Notes under the pieces: generated by a model
Seen by the model: the letters and a program-made list of their open reading frames with translations, nothing else
What the model was told of the DNA's origin: nothing
Databases searched by the model: none
Part shown: piece by piece, positions 16,803 to 24,704 of the stretch
Position numbering within the stretch: position 1 is the stretch's first letter
How the letters are laid out: every line of letters begins with the position of its first letter
Assembly (NCBI GenBank): GCA_963743275.1
Contig: CAVUPB010000008.1
Coordinates: 992,001-1,056,000 of the forward strand
Length of the DNA stretch: 64,000 bases
Origin: JALYLC01 sp963743275
GTDB lineage: Bacteria; Actinomycetota; Thermoleophilia; Gaiellales; JALYLC01
Direction: 5' to 3'
Made by a program: the position numbers and the translations under genes

Positions 16803-17656
16803 TCAGCGGCCTTTGCTCGACTGCTCGGCGAGCACGGCGGTCACGACCGCGCCGACCACCCACAGGTAGGCGATCGCGAGGAACCAGAAGCCGAGCGCGA
16901 CCGACACGCCGATCGAGCCGAAGGGTGCGGCGTACGTGTCGATGAGGTCCGGCACGACGAGTGTGCTCCCGGCCAGGGCGGCGGTCGTGCCGAGCGACAT
17001 CACGGCCGCCCCCAGGGCCACGGCGCGGAACGGCAGCCGGCGACCGAGGAGAAGCGACGGCGTGACGAGCCAGAGGGCGAAGTGGAACCCGAGGTGAAGC
17101 GGCGGCGTCGCAAGCTCGTCCGGCACCACGGCCGTCGCGGCTCCCCGCACGGACGCCCCGACGCCGACCACGGCGCCGAAGAGGATCAGCCAGGCGATCC
17201 CGCGCAGCCAGTTGCGAGGCCCCGGGTGCGTGTGGAGCCCCAGGCGCGGTCGTAGACTCGGAAGAGCGCTCCGGCAAACCCGAAGGCCGTCCACACCAAT
17301 CCGATCAATCCGACGAGCGTGGCGGCGCGGAGACTGCGGTCGGCACTTGCAAACGCGTCCCGCAAGAGGGCCGCGGTGCGGCCGTGGAGGTGCATCACCG
17401 ACACCACCCCATCGGCGTACGCGATGGACGAGACGCCACTGCGCCGGGCCAGCGCGAACCCGAGGATCGCGAGTGGCACGAGCCCCAGCAGGGCGTTGAG
17501 GGCGAGCACCGCTGCGCGATCGCCTCCGTCGATCTCGTCGAACCGCACGACGCAGCGCCCGACGAGGGTCTCGTGGAGCATCCGGTCGACGTGCGGGGCG
17601 AGCCGCCGGCGACCGCGGCCCATCAATGACGCGCTCCAACCCCACGGCTCACGCAT
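16803..17656 (-). CDS. YihY/BrkB-like membrane protein (frameshifted)
   Basis: Read as one gene with one missing base, this encodes about 284 residues with some six membrane helices. The N-terminal half (LALNALLGLVPLAILGFAL, TLVGLIGLVWTAFGFAGALFRVYDRAW) is in one frame. The C-terminal half (WLRGIAWLILFGAVVGVG, PLHLGFHFALWLVTPSLLLG, GFWFLAIAYLWVVGAVVTAVLA) is in the next. The break is at a GGGG run (17238-17241, minus strand); one added G rejoins the two. The pattern fits the YihY/BrkB family of inner-membrane proteins of poorly known role. Family call is by pattern and moderately sure. Confidence 0.6.
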
Positions 17657-17765
17657 CCCGCGAGCCCCCGGAGAGGGAGCGCTGCGCGATCGACCGAGCG
17701 GAGGGCGCCGCGCCGACAGGCACCTCCGCGCATACCGGAGGTGGGGCGAACGTCCTCGCCGACAT

Positions 17766-18848
17766 TCAACCCCGCCATCCGAAGCCCGCTCGCTGGGCCG
17801 GTGGCGTGAGCGGGCTCTGGGGCAGACCGGTTCGCGGCGTCGGGTCGTTGTAGGCGGGAGGGGCGACGTCGTTTGGTGCGTCGGGGTAGAAGAGGCTGGC
17901 CAGCTGCTGGATCTGACCGCGCCCGGCGTGGAGTTCGTATTGCCCGCCGCCGTAGAGCGTGACGCCTCGGTCCTGGCAGATCTGGATGCAATCGAGCAGG
18001 GCCGCGAGAGTGCCGAAGCGTGACGGTTTGATGTTGAGGTAGCGCGGCGGGGTGGCGAGTGCGTCGACGTCGGCGAGGGCGTGGATCGGCGCGTCCCAGC
18101 TGACCCGGTTGCGCGCGCCGAGCAATGCTGCGGTCGTTTCGGGTGTCAGGATGGGATCCTCGAGGATCGCGTGGGGGAACCGCGTCGCGATCGTCCGGTA
18201 GAGAGCGGGGTTTGCCGCCTGACGAACCTTCCCTCCGATGCTGTGTCCTTTGAAGTCCAGGATTCGGACCCGTCCACTCGCTACGAGCGCGTCCAGGTAG
18301 TCGGGTGTCCATTCCGGGACGGGGTCGAGCTTCAGCTCGATCGCCGGGCTGATGTGCAGCCAAGGGCGCGCATCGAGGCGGGTCGAGACGACAAACCGGA
18401 GAGGACGCTCGGCGCCGCCGAGGGCGTCGGCGAGCGGGATGCCGGCCTGCAGGAGCGCGAGGTCGAGCGCGGCGCTCTCGAATGCCCACCGGCGGTAGTA
18501 GCGCGCGGCGTCGCGGATCGGCTGGTGCGGGAAGAGCTCGATGCGGTCGAGTGCGCGCGAGAAGCCGTCAATCGTCGTCCGCGCGGGCTCTGGCAGTCGC
18601 TTGGCGGGTGCGAACGCGTACTGGTCCGCGTCGTCGTAGGTCACGTCCTCGCCGCGACCGGTGCGGCCGCCGCCGTGGAGTGCGACCGTGGTCGTGACGC
18701 GCGTCCACCCACTCGACGTGGGGGCTGTCTGGGTTCCGACCTCGTACCCGTCGATGACGAGCGGCAGGCCGGCCACCGCGTCATAGAGGCGCCGTGGCGT
18801 GTCTCGGCGAGCGCGGGTCGCCGGGCTGGCTCCTCCAGGGCGCGCCAT
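17766..18848 (-). CDS. enolase-superfamily (mandelate racemase/muconate cyclase-like) enzyme
   Basis: About 360 residues. The C-terminal TIM barrel shows the superfamily order: RILDFKGHSIGG (catalytic Lys region), FPHAILEDPIL (metal-binding Glu/Asp), VSWDAPIHALADVDAL, and YLNIKPSRFGTLAALLDCIQIC (second Lys). The N-terminal capping domain precedes it. Members abstract an alpha-proton from carboxylate substrates; the substrate here cannot be named. The start is taken as ATG 18848, which overlaps the stop of a 28-residue ORF (TGATG). The C-terminal 40 residues are Pro-rich and may be an extension. Confidence 0.75.
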   Translation of the reverse strand: MARPGGASPATRARRDTPRRLYDAVAGLPLVIDGYEVGTQTAPTSSGWTRVTTTVALHGGGRTGRGEDVTYDDADQYAFAPAKRLPEPARTTIDGFSRALDRIELFPHQPIRDAARYYRRWAFESAALDLALLQAGIPLADALGGAERPLRFVVSTRLDARPWLHISPAIELKLDPVPEWTPDYLDALVASGRVRILDFKGHSIGGKVRQAANPALYRTIATRFPHAILEDPILTPETTAALLGARNRVSWDAPIHALADVDALATPPRYLNIKPSRFGTLAALLDCIQICQDRGVTLYGGGQYELHAGRGQIQQLASLFYPDAPNDVAPPAYNDPTPRTGLPQSPLTPPAQRAGFGWRG

Positions 18849-18934
18849 CACCGGCGTCGGCGCAGGAGAGCCGCCAGGACGGCGACGAGCAGCACGAACG
18901 TGGCGCCGACCGAGACGAGCCAGTCGAAGCTCAC
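18848..18934 (-). CDS. 28-residue membrane mini-protein
   Basis: GTG at 18934 follows GGAAGGAGG with good spacing. The product is VSFDWLVSVGATFVLLVAVL followed by AALLRRRR: one predicted transmembrane helix and a positively charged cytoplasmic tail. Its TGA overlaps the ATG of the enolase-superfamily gene, so the two are coupled. The strong ribosome site and a clean hydrophobic helix argue for a real gene. Function unknown; a regulator or anchor for a membrane partner is possible. Confidence 0.55.
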   Translation of the reverse strand: MSFDWLVSVGATFVLLVAVLAALLRRRR

Positions 18935-18988
18935 GGCAGCGCCTCCTTCCTCCGCCTCAGCACGCTGCTGCGGGAACTGCCGTCGCCA

Positions 18989-19690
18989 TCAGAAGTCGAG
19001 CCGATCTGCGCGTCCGCGGCGCATGAACAGTCGCCACAGGATCACGGCCGCGACGGCCTTGAGGCCGAGATCGAGCGCGAAGAACCACGCCATGCTCGTG
19101 CGGCTGCTCCAGTCGCTTGCCAGCGCGAAGCCCCAGCCGATCGTGCCGACGAAGGCCAGTCCGAGCGCGAGGAGCAGCGCGGCGACGTCACGGCCGGCAT
19201 GCCGCTCGACGGCGAGTCCCTCGTCGGGCCCGGCCGGCACGACGACGGCGCGCGCGGTGTCGGGCTCGACGACGAGATGGGTGATCGGCAGCGGGTAGCG
19301 GTCCCGCGCCTGGGCGACCACGTCGCGCTCGAGCCAGTTCTGCTTCCCGACCGCGTGGGTCACGATCACGATCGCATCGGGGTCGAACGTCCGGATCGCG
19401 TCGTCGATGGCCTGCAGTGGATCGGAATCTCCGACTGCGCCGTGCACCGTCAGGCCCTCCTGCGCGCACGCTGCGAAGGAACGCGCGAGGAGGTCCTCGG
19501 CCGCCTGGCGCCCGAGTGCCTCGTCGTTCAGCCAGAACTGCAGCCGTGGCGTCAGCGCCGGCGCGAGCACGAGCACCTCGGCTCCCTCGCCCGTGCGGTT
19601 GCGGATCTCGGCGAAGAGCGCGTCGCCCGCGCACGCCTCGTTCGCCACGACCAGCAGCCGCCGCGACTCCACGCTCGTCTCGATCGTCAC
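18989..19690 (-). CDS. universal-stress-like domain with two C-terminal membrane helices
   Basis: 233 residues. The N-terminal half has an alpha/beta nucleotide-binding-like fold: RRLLVVANEACAGDALFAEI, AEVLVLAPAL, then AIDDAIRTFDPDAIVIVTHAVGKQNWLERDVVAQARDRYPLPITHLVV, as in UspA-type domains. Two membrane helices follow (ALLLALGLAFVGTIGWGFAL; WFFALDLGLKAVAAVILWRLF) and a basic end. GTG at 19690 is preferred because GGAGGTGATCAC, an almost perfect anti-16S match, lies eight bases before it; GTG at 19708 lacks such a site. Likely a membrane-linked sensor or stress protein. It probably heads the unit with the mini-protein and the enolase-like gene. Confidence 0.65.
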   Translation of the reverse strand: MTIETSVESRRLLVVANEACAGDALFAEIRNRTGEGAEVLVLAPALTPRLQFWLNDEALGRQAAEDLLARSFAACAQEGLTVHGAVGDSDPLQAIDDAIRTFDPDAIVIVTHAVGKQNWLERDVVAQARDRYPLPITHLVVEPDTARAVVVPAGPDEGLAVERHAGRDVAALLLALGLAFVGTIGWGFALASDWSSRTSMAWFFALDLGLKAVAAVILWRLFMRRGRADRLDF

Positions 19691-19841
19691 CGTGATCACC
19701 TCCGTCACTGCAGCCTGGACGTCGGCCGCGGGCGGCGCATCGGGGTTTGCCGCATCTCGACCACGGGGTTTCCGACGGCACCGCGGGCCGAAAACGGCGA
19801 GGTGCGCGGTGAACAGGCCGAGGCAGGCAGCCAGCGGCGGC

Positions 19842-19847
19842 TACGCT
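19842..19847 (+). promoter_or_regulatory. -10 box of probable leaderless methyltransferase transcript
   Basis: TACGCT ends six bases before the GTG start at 19854. There is no ribosome site before that GTG. The spacing matches other leaderless-type starts in this window. Confidence 0.4.
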
Positions 19848-19853
19848 CCCGGC

Positions 19854-20492
19854 GTGGAGCCGAGCGACCTCTCCGCCGGACACGGGCCGGCGTCGTGGGA
19901 TGAGCGCTACGCCGGCGAGGGCTACCTCTTCGGGACGCAGCCGAACAGGTTCCTGGTCGGCTGCAGGAGCTTGCTCGGCGCTGGTGGCCGCGCGCTCTGC
20001 GTCGCCGACGGCGAGGGCCGGAACAGCATCTGGCTCGCCGGCGAGGGGTTCGACGTGGACGCCTTCGACGCATCGCGAGTCGCGGTCGAGAAGGCGCGGC
20101 GGCTTGCCGCGCAGCGGGGCGTGTCGGTTCGGTTCACGGTGGCAGATGCCGATTCGTGGCGCTGGCAGGAGAGCGCCTACGACGTCGTCGCAGCGATCTT
20201 CGTCCAGTTCGCCTCGCCCGACCTGCGCCGGCGGATGTTCGGCCGGATCGCACAGGCCCTGCGACCAGGTGGGCTTCTGTTGCTCGAGGGCTATCGGGTG
20301 GAACAGCTCGCGTACGGCACCGGCGGCCCGCGCTCTGTGGCGCAGCTGTACAGCGAAGAGCAACTTCGGAAGGAGCTGGCGGTCTTCGATCTGGAACAGG
20401 TGCGCTCGTACGATGAAGTGGTCGAGGAGGGCGTCGGCCACTCCGGGATGTCGGCGCTGATCGACGTCGTCGCGCGGCGGCCCATCGCCTGA
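19854..20492 (+). CDS. SAM-dependent methyltransferase (TehB/thiopurine-like)
   Basis: 212 residues. The opening ASWDERYAGEGYLFGTQPNRFLV is typical of small class I methyltransferases of the TehB or thiopurine S-methyltransferase type. SAM motif I is degenerate (RALCVADGEGRNSIWLAGEGFDVDAFDAS), motif II VRFTVADADSW, then YDVVAAIFVQF and LRPGGLLLLEGY. These enzymes often detoxify oxyanions or thiols. The reading frame extends far upstream, but only from GTG 19854 does the product look protein-like. Confidence 0.75.
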   Translation: MEPSDLSAGHGPASWDERYAGEGYLFGTQPNRFLVGCRSLLGAGGRALCVADGEGRNSIWLAGEGFDVDAFDASRVAVEKARRLAAQRGVSVRFTVADADSWRWQESAYDVVAAIFVQFASPDLRRRMFGRIAQALRPGGLLLLEGYRVEQLAYGTGGPRSVAQLYSEEQLRKELAVFDLEQVRSYDEVVEEGVGHSGMSALIDVVARRPIA

Positions 20493-20587
20493 ATCGGCAC
20501 TGCTACGAGCCGTACCTGGAGGGCATGCGGGTTGGTGCCATCCCGCCCGCGGTGACGGCGTACCCTCTGCTCGCCGAGGGAGGCGTC

Positions 20588-20890
20588 GATGCGCTCCGAG
20601 AGCGCCGGCAACGGCCTCCAAGGCTACGTCTCCCACCTGCGCAAGCTGCTGGGGAGGGAGCGGCTGCAGACGCAGCCGCCGGGGTATGTGCTCGCGGTCG
20701 CCGAGGGAGGGCTCGATCTCGACGCTTCCGCCGGTTGGCCGCGCAGGGAAGGTTCCACAAGGCGCGGTTGCTGCGGCGCGGGCGGCCACTCGCCGATTTC
20801 GCGTTCGAGCGGTTCACACAGGTGGAGATCTCGCGCCTCGACGGCGCGCGGCCGTCCGGGCCGACTCCCCGGGCGCCCGCGCTCGCGGGC
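20588..20890 (+). pseudogene. decayed SARP/BTAD-domain transcriptional regulator
   Basis: The frame from 20589 encodes NGLQGYVSHLRKLLGRERLQ followed by TQPPGYVLAV, the end of the winged-helix of a SARP (AfsR/DnrI-type) regulator and start of the bacterial transcriptional activation domain. Around 20720 the match moves to another frame: RFRRLAAQGRFHKARLL, then a deleted part (the ALALWRG segment), then PLADFAFERFTQVEISRLD. Both N-terminus and most of the C-terminus are missing and there are internal indels, so it is a relic. The rest of 20493-20973 holds no supportable gene. Confidence 0.6.
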
Positions 20891-20961
20891 GGGATCGTCT
20901 CGAGGTCGAGCCTTGCATCGCCCATTCCGGAATCCCGCGCAGTAAACGGGATTCTCGCCTC

Positions 20962-20967
20962 TATACT
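20962..20967 (+). promoter_or_regulatory. -10 box of probable leaderless transcript
   Basis: TATACT ends six bases before ATG 20974, with no ribosome site in between. This is the clearest leaderless-type promoter in the window. Confidence 0.55.
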
Positions 20968-20973
20968 CGCCTC

Positions 20974-21720
20974 ATGAGGCGCACGGCACGCCTGGCCGTC
21001 GCTGCGGTCGCGGCAACCGGCACGGTGGCCGCTCTCCGTGTGCGGAAGGCCCGCGCTGCCGTCGTCTCGCCCTGGGCGTCGGCGCGCATGAAGCCCTACG
21101 ACCCGGACGCCTACACCCCCGACCTGCTTGCGCACTGGATCGGCGAGGGCGCGCGCCAAGGCGCCAAGGACCGCGTGCTGCTGCCTCGTATCGCCGAGCT
21201 CCTCGGGCCCGGTCGCGTGCTCGAGCTCGGTGCCGGCGCGGGTCAGCTGACACTGCTGCTGCGCGAGCGCGGGTTCGAGATCGTCGCCTCGGACTACGCC
21301 CCGTTCTTCGTCGAGCATCTCGCCTCGCTCGGCCTCGACGCGCGGCGCGTCGATGCCTCCGACATCGCCGCCGCCGGCGTCGGAACCTTTCCGAACATCT
21401 TTGCTCAGAGCATCACGCCGCTGATCACGTCGGATCGAGATGTGATCGCAACGACGTACGACTCGGTGCGCGCGGCACTCGAGCCAGGCGGTCGCTTCGT
21501 GCACATCCATGCGCAGGCGGGACGCCGCGAGCTCACCGCCACGATGCGCGCCCACGCGGCGCTGGCCTCCGAAGCCGGCTTGCGCGACGTCCGCGTGCGG
21601 CGTGACCAGCTCCTGCCGTCGCGGGCCTACGAGCCGCCCTTGACGGCCCTCGCCACGCTCGCCGAGCGCCTCCTCGGCTCACGCCTCGGCAGCCGCTTCG
21701 TGCTGTCTGCGACCCGCTAG
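20974..21720 (+). CDS. SAM-dependent methyltransferase (class I)
   Basis: 248 residues. SAM motif I is VLELGAGAGQLTLLLRERGFEIVASDYAP near residues 75-103, followed by a DASDIAA acidic loop, NIFAQSITPLI and ALEPGGRFVHIHAQ. The N-terminus (RRTARLAVAAVAATGTVAALRVRKARAAV) could be a membrane anchor. It lies just before the surface-glycan cluster but has its own promoter, so a role in glycan methylation is only a guess. ATG at 20974 sits directly after a TATACT box. Confidence 0.7.
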   Translation: MRRTARLAVAAVAATGTVAALRVRKARAAVVSPWASARMKPYDPDAYTPDLLAHWIGEGARQGAKDRVLLPRIAELLGPGRVLELGAGAGQLTLLLRERGFEIVASDYAPFFVEHLASLGLDARRVDASDIAAAGVGTFPNIFAQSITPLITSDRDVIATTYDSVRAALEPGGRFVHIHAQAGRRELTATMRAHAALASEAGLRDVRVRRDQLLPSRAYEPPLTALATLAERLLGSRLGSRFVLSATR

Positions 21721-21746
21721 CGCAGCGCCGCGCAGTCCGCTGCGTA

Positions 21747-21776
21747 TTGACAAGGAGCCCGTATGCCCGTTACGTA
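21747..21776 (+). promoter_or_regulatory. promoter of the glycan operon
   Basis: TTGACA at 21747-21752, an 18-base spacer and TACGTA at 21771-21776, about 30 bases before the epimerase ATG. The -35 box is perfect; the -10 box is only fair. It would drive 21806-27158. Confidence 0.5.
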
Positions 21777-21805
21777 GTATCCAGTAGGAAGCGAATGAGG
21801 CGGAC

Positions 21806-22777
21806 ATGAGCGACGTGGTTTTGATTACGGGCGGCGCGGGTTACATCGGCGCGCATGTCACCCGCGAGTTGGCCGCCCGTGGCAGGCGCGTGCGGGTGCT
21901 CGACCGGCTCCTGCACGGGCAGCGCGGCGTTGCCGCGGAACTCGAGCGCCTCGGCGTCGAGATGGTTGAGGGCGACGTACGCGACGGCACCGCGCGTGCC
22001 GCGGCGCTCGCCGGTGTCGATGCGGTCGTGCATCTCGCCGCCATCGTCGGCGACCCCGCTTGCGCGCGCGACCCCCAGCTCTCGAACGACGTCAACATCG
22101 GCGGCAGTACGGCGCTCGTAGCCGACGCCGAGGCCGCGGGCGTCACGCGCTTCGTATTCGCCTCCACCTGCTCGAACTACGGCCGGATGCTCGATCCGAC
22201 GACCCCGATCTCCGAGGAAGGAGAGCTGCGGCCCGTGTCGCTGTATGCGTCGCAGAAGGTGCACATCGAGCAGCTGCTGCTCGGCCGCGAGAGCGCCACG
22301 CTACATGCGACCTGCCTGCGCTTTGCGACGGTCTACGGCGCCGCTCCGCGCATGCGCTTCGATCTCACCGTCAACGAGTTCACGCGAGATCTCTGGGCGG
22401 GGCGCGATCTCGAGGTCTTCGGCGAGCAGTTCTGGCGGCCCTATGTCCACGCACGGGATGCCGCTGCGGCGATCTGCATCGTGCTCGACGCCCCGCTCGA
22501 ATCCGTAGACCGCGAGGTCTACAACGTCGGGCGGTCGAGCGAGAACTACCGCAAGCTCGACCTCGTCGACAAGATCCGCGAGCACGTCAGCACGGGCGAT
22601 GTGCGCTACGTCAGTCGCAGCGACGATCCGCGCGACTACAAGGTCAGCTTCGAGAAGATCCGGAGCCGGCTGGGTTTCGAGACGAAGATGACGGTGTCCG
22701 ACGGCATCGCCGAGCTCGTGCGCAACCTCGAGGCAGGCTCGTTCGGCGACCCGTACGACCCGGGCTTCCGCAACTGA
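21806..22777 (+). CDS. NAD-dependent sugar-nucleotide epimerase/dehydratase
   Basis: 323 residues, extended short-chain dehydrogenase family. NAD site VLITGGAGYIGAHVTRELAARG at the N-terminus, acidic GDVRD, HLAAIVGDPA, the Ser of FASTCSNYG and the catalytic YASQK, then RFATVYG and DPRDYKVSF near the C-terminus. This fits GalE/WcaG-like enzymes acting on NDP-sugars. It is first in a five-gene operon: aminotransferase, nucleotidyltransferase, glycosyltransferase and a secreted protein follow with overlapping ends. Substrate not determined. Confidence 0.88.
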   Translation: MSDVVLITGGAGYIGAHVTRELAARGRRVRVLDRLLHGQRGVAAELERLGVEMVEGDVRDGTARAAALAGVDAVVHLAAIVGDPACARDPQLSNDVNIGGSTALVADAEAAGVTRFVFASTCSNYGRMLDPTTPISEEGELRPVSLYASQKVHIEQLLLGRESATLHATCLRFATVYGAAPRMRFDLTVNEFTRDLWAGRDLEVFGEQFWRPYVHARDAAAAICIVLDAPLESVDREVYNVGRSSENYRKLDLVDKIREHVSTGDVRYVSRSDDPRDYKVSFEKIRSRLGFETKMTVSDGIAELVRNLEAGSFGDPYDPGFRN

Positions 22778-23922
22778 TGGCGCGCGTCGATGCGCCCCTC
22801 TGGCGAATCCCACTCGCGGATGTCGTCGTGAGCGAGAATGATCTCGCCGCCGTCGCCGACGTCTATCGCTCGGGCTGGCTCAGCCAGGGGCCGCGTGCGC
22901 GGGAGTTCGAGGAGGCGATCGAGGACTACACCGGCGCGCGGCACGCCGTCGCCGTGGCGAACTGCACGGCAGCCCTGCACCTGATCGCACTCGCCGCAGG
23001 CTTCGGTCCGGGCGACGAGGTCATCGTTCCGTCATTGACGTTCGTGGCGACGCCGAACAGCATCGCCTACACCGGGGCGACGCCTGTCTTCGCCGATGTC
23101 GTCTCGCCGACCGAGCCGTGGCTCGACCCCGACTCCGTGGAGGAGCGCGTGACGAGCCGCACGCGGGCGATCCTCTGCATGCAGTACGGCGGACACCCGG
23201 GCGAGAGTCTCGCGCTGCGCGCTCTCGCGGACCGTCATGGCCTGCGCCTGCTCGAAGACAGCGCGCATGCGCTCGGCACCCGCATCGGCGGCGAGCACGC
23301 CGGCACGCTCGGATTCGCCGGCGCCTACAGCTTCTTCTCCAACAAGAACCTGGCGATCGGGGAGGGCGGCATGGTGGTCTGCGGCGATGACGAGACGGCC
23401 GCTCGCGTGCGCCTGCTGCGCTCGCACGGGATGACATCGCTTTCTTGGCAGCGCCACCAGGGGCACGCCGCGAGCTACGACGTCGTCGCACTTGGCCACA
23501 ACTTCCGCATCGACGAGCCGCGCTGCGCGCTCGGGCTGAGCCGGCTCGCGCGGCTCGACGACGACAACCGCCGCCGCGCCGCGCTCGACGCGCACTACCG
23601 CGAGCTGCTCACCGGCGCCGCGGGTCTGACTGCGGCCCTCACCCCGCCGGCCGGCGCGACGTGCGCACACCACCTCTTCACCGTCGTGCTCGACGCGGGT
23701 CTCGACCGCGATTCCGTGCGCGAGCACCTCAGCGCCGCCGGGATCCAGACGAGCGTTCACTACCCGCCGGCGCACCGCTTCGCGATCTACGAGCCCGAGG
23801 GTGCCCGGTTGCCCGTCACCGACGAGGCCGCTCGGCGCGCGCTGACGCTGCCGCTCTTCGCCCACATGACGGATGAGCAGGTCGAGTTCGTCGCGGCGAC
23901 GTTGCGCGAGGCCTGCGCATGA
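22777..23922 (+). CDS. DegT/DnrJ/EryC1/StrS aminotransferase
   Basis: 381 residues, PLP-dependent aminotransferase of NDP-keto-sugars. Visible are SGWLSQGPRAREFE, HAVAVANCTAALHLIALAAGFGPGDEVIVPSLTFVAT, the DSAHALGT segment, and the PLP-Lys in SFFSNKNLAIGEGGMV (Lys near 190). ATG at 22777 overlaps the epimerase stop (TGATG). With the epimerase it probably supplies an amino-deoxy sugar for a surface polymer. One clear full-length member. Confidence 0.92.
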   Translation: MARVDAPLWRIPLADVVVSENDLAAVADVYRSGWLSQGPRAREFEEAIEDYTGARHAVAVANCTAALHLIALAAGFGPGDEVIVPSLTFVATPNSIAYTGATPVFADVVSPTEPWLDPDSVEERVTSRTRAILCMQYGGHPGESLALRALADRHGLRLLEDSAHALGTRIGGEHAGTLGFAGAYSFFSNKNLAIGEGGMVVCGDDETAARVRLLRSHGMTSLSWQRHQGHAASYDVVALGHNFRIDEPRCALGLSRLARLDDDNRRRAALDAHYRELLTGAAGLTAALTPPAGATCAHHLFTVVLDAGLDRDSVREHLSAAGIQTSVHYPPAHRFAIYEPEGARLPVTDEAARRALTLPLFAHMTDEQVEFVAATLREACA

Positions 23923-24704
23923 TCATCCGCGCGCGTGACGGAAGTGGCAAGCGAGCCGTGATCCTCGCCGGCGGCAAGGGCACCCGCCTCGGGCCGTTCA
24001 CGACGATCCTTCCGAAGCCGCTGCTGCCGATCGGCGACCGGGCGATTCTCGAGCTGCTCGTCGAGCAGCTCCGCGTGCACGGGTTCACCCGGCTGACGCT
24101 CGCCGTCGGCTATCTCTCGCATCTCATCGAGGCGGTCTTCGGCGATGGCTCGTCCTACGGCGTGTCGATCGACTACCACTACGAGAACGAGCCGCTCGGT
24201 ACCGCCGGCGCGCTCGCCGGGGTGCGCGGACTCGACGAGCCGTTCCTGATGCTGAACGGCGACGTCATCACGACGCTCGACTTCGCCGAGTTCATGGCGG
24301 TGCACGCCGCCGGCGAGTGCGCGTTGACGATCGCCACGCAGGTGCGGCGCGCCACCATCGACTTCGGCGTCATCCAGCTGGAAGACGGGGCCGGGCCGTT
24401 CCAGAACGTCACCGGGTATCTCGAGAAGCCGAGCAGCGAGCACGCCGTGTCGATGGGCGTCTACGCGGTCAGCCCGGACATCCTGCGCCTGATCAGGCCC
24501 GGCGCATTCCTCGACTTCCCCGATCTGGTGCTGAATGCGCTGGCGGCCGGTGAACGGGTCGCCTCGTACTGCTACGACGGGCTCTGGCTCGACATCGGCC
24601 GGCACGAGGACTACGAGAGGGCGATCAGCGCCGAGCCCGATCTCGCCACCGCGCTCAGGGAGGCGGCCGCACGCGGTCAGCTGGCGGCTGCCGGCGAAGC
24701 ATGA
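23919..24704 (+). CDS. sugar-phosphate nucleotidyltransferase
   Basis: 261 residues, NTP-transferase family. The nucleotide site is AVILAGGKGTRLGPFTTILPKPLLPIGDRAILE, followed by VAVGYLSHLIEAVFGDGSSYGV-like sequence (read LAVGYLSHLI), YENEPLGTAGAL and the metal-binding LNGDVITTLDF. It makes an NDP-sugar from a sugar 1-phosphate; the sugar is not defined. The start overlaps the aminotransferase stop by four bases, and the stop overlaps the next gene. Confidence 0.88.
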   Translation: MIIRARDGSGKRAVILAGGKGTRLGPFTTILPKPLLPIGDRAILELLVEQLRVHGFTRLTLAVGYLSHLIEAVFGDGSSYGVSIDYHYENEPLGTAGALAGVRGLDEPFLMLNGDVITTLDFAEFMAVHAAGECALTIATQVRRATIDFGVIQLEDGAGPFQNVTGYLEKPSSEHAVSMGVYAVSPDILRLIRPGAFLDFPDLVLNALAAGERVASYCYDGLWLDIGRHEDYERAISAEPDLATALREAAARGQLAAAGEA

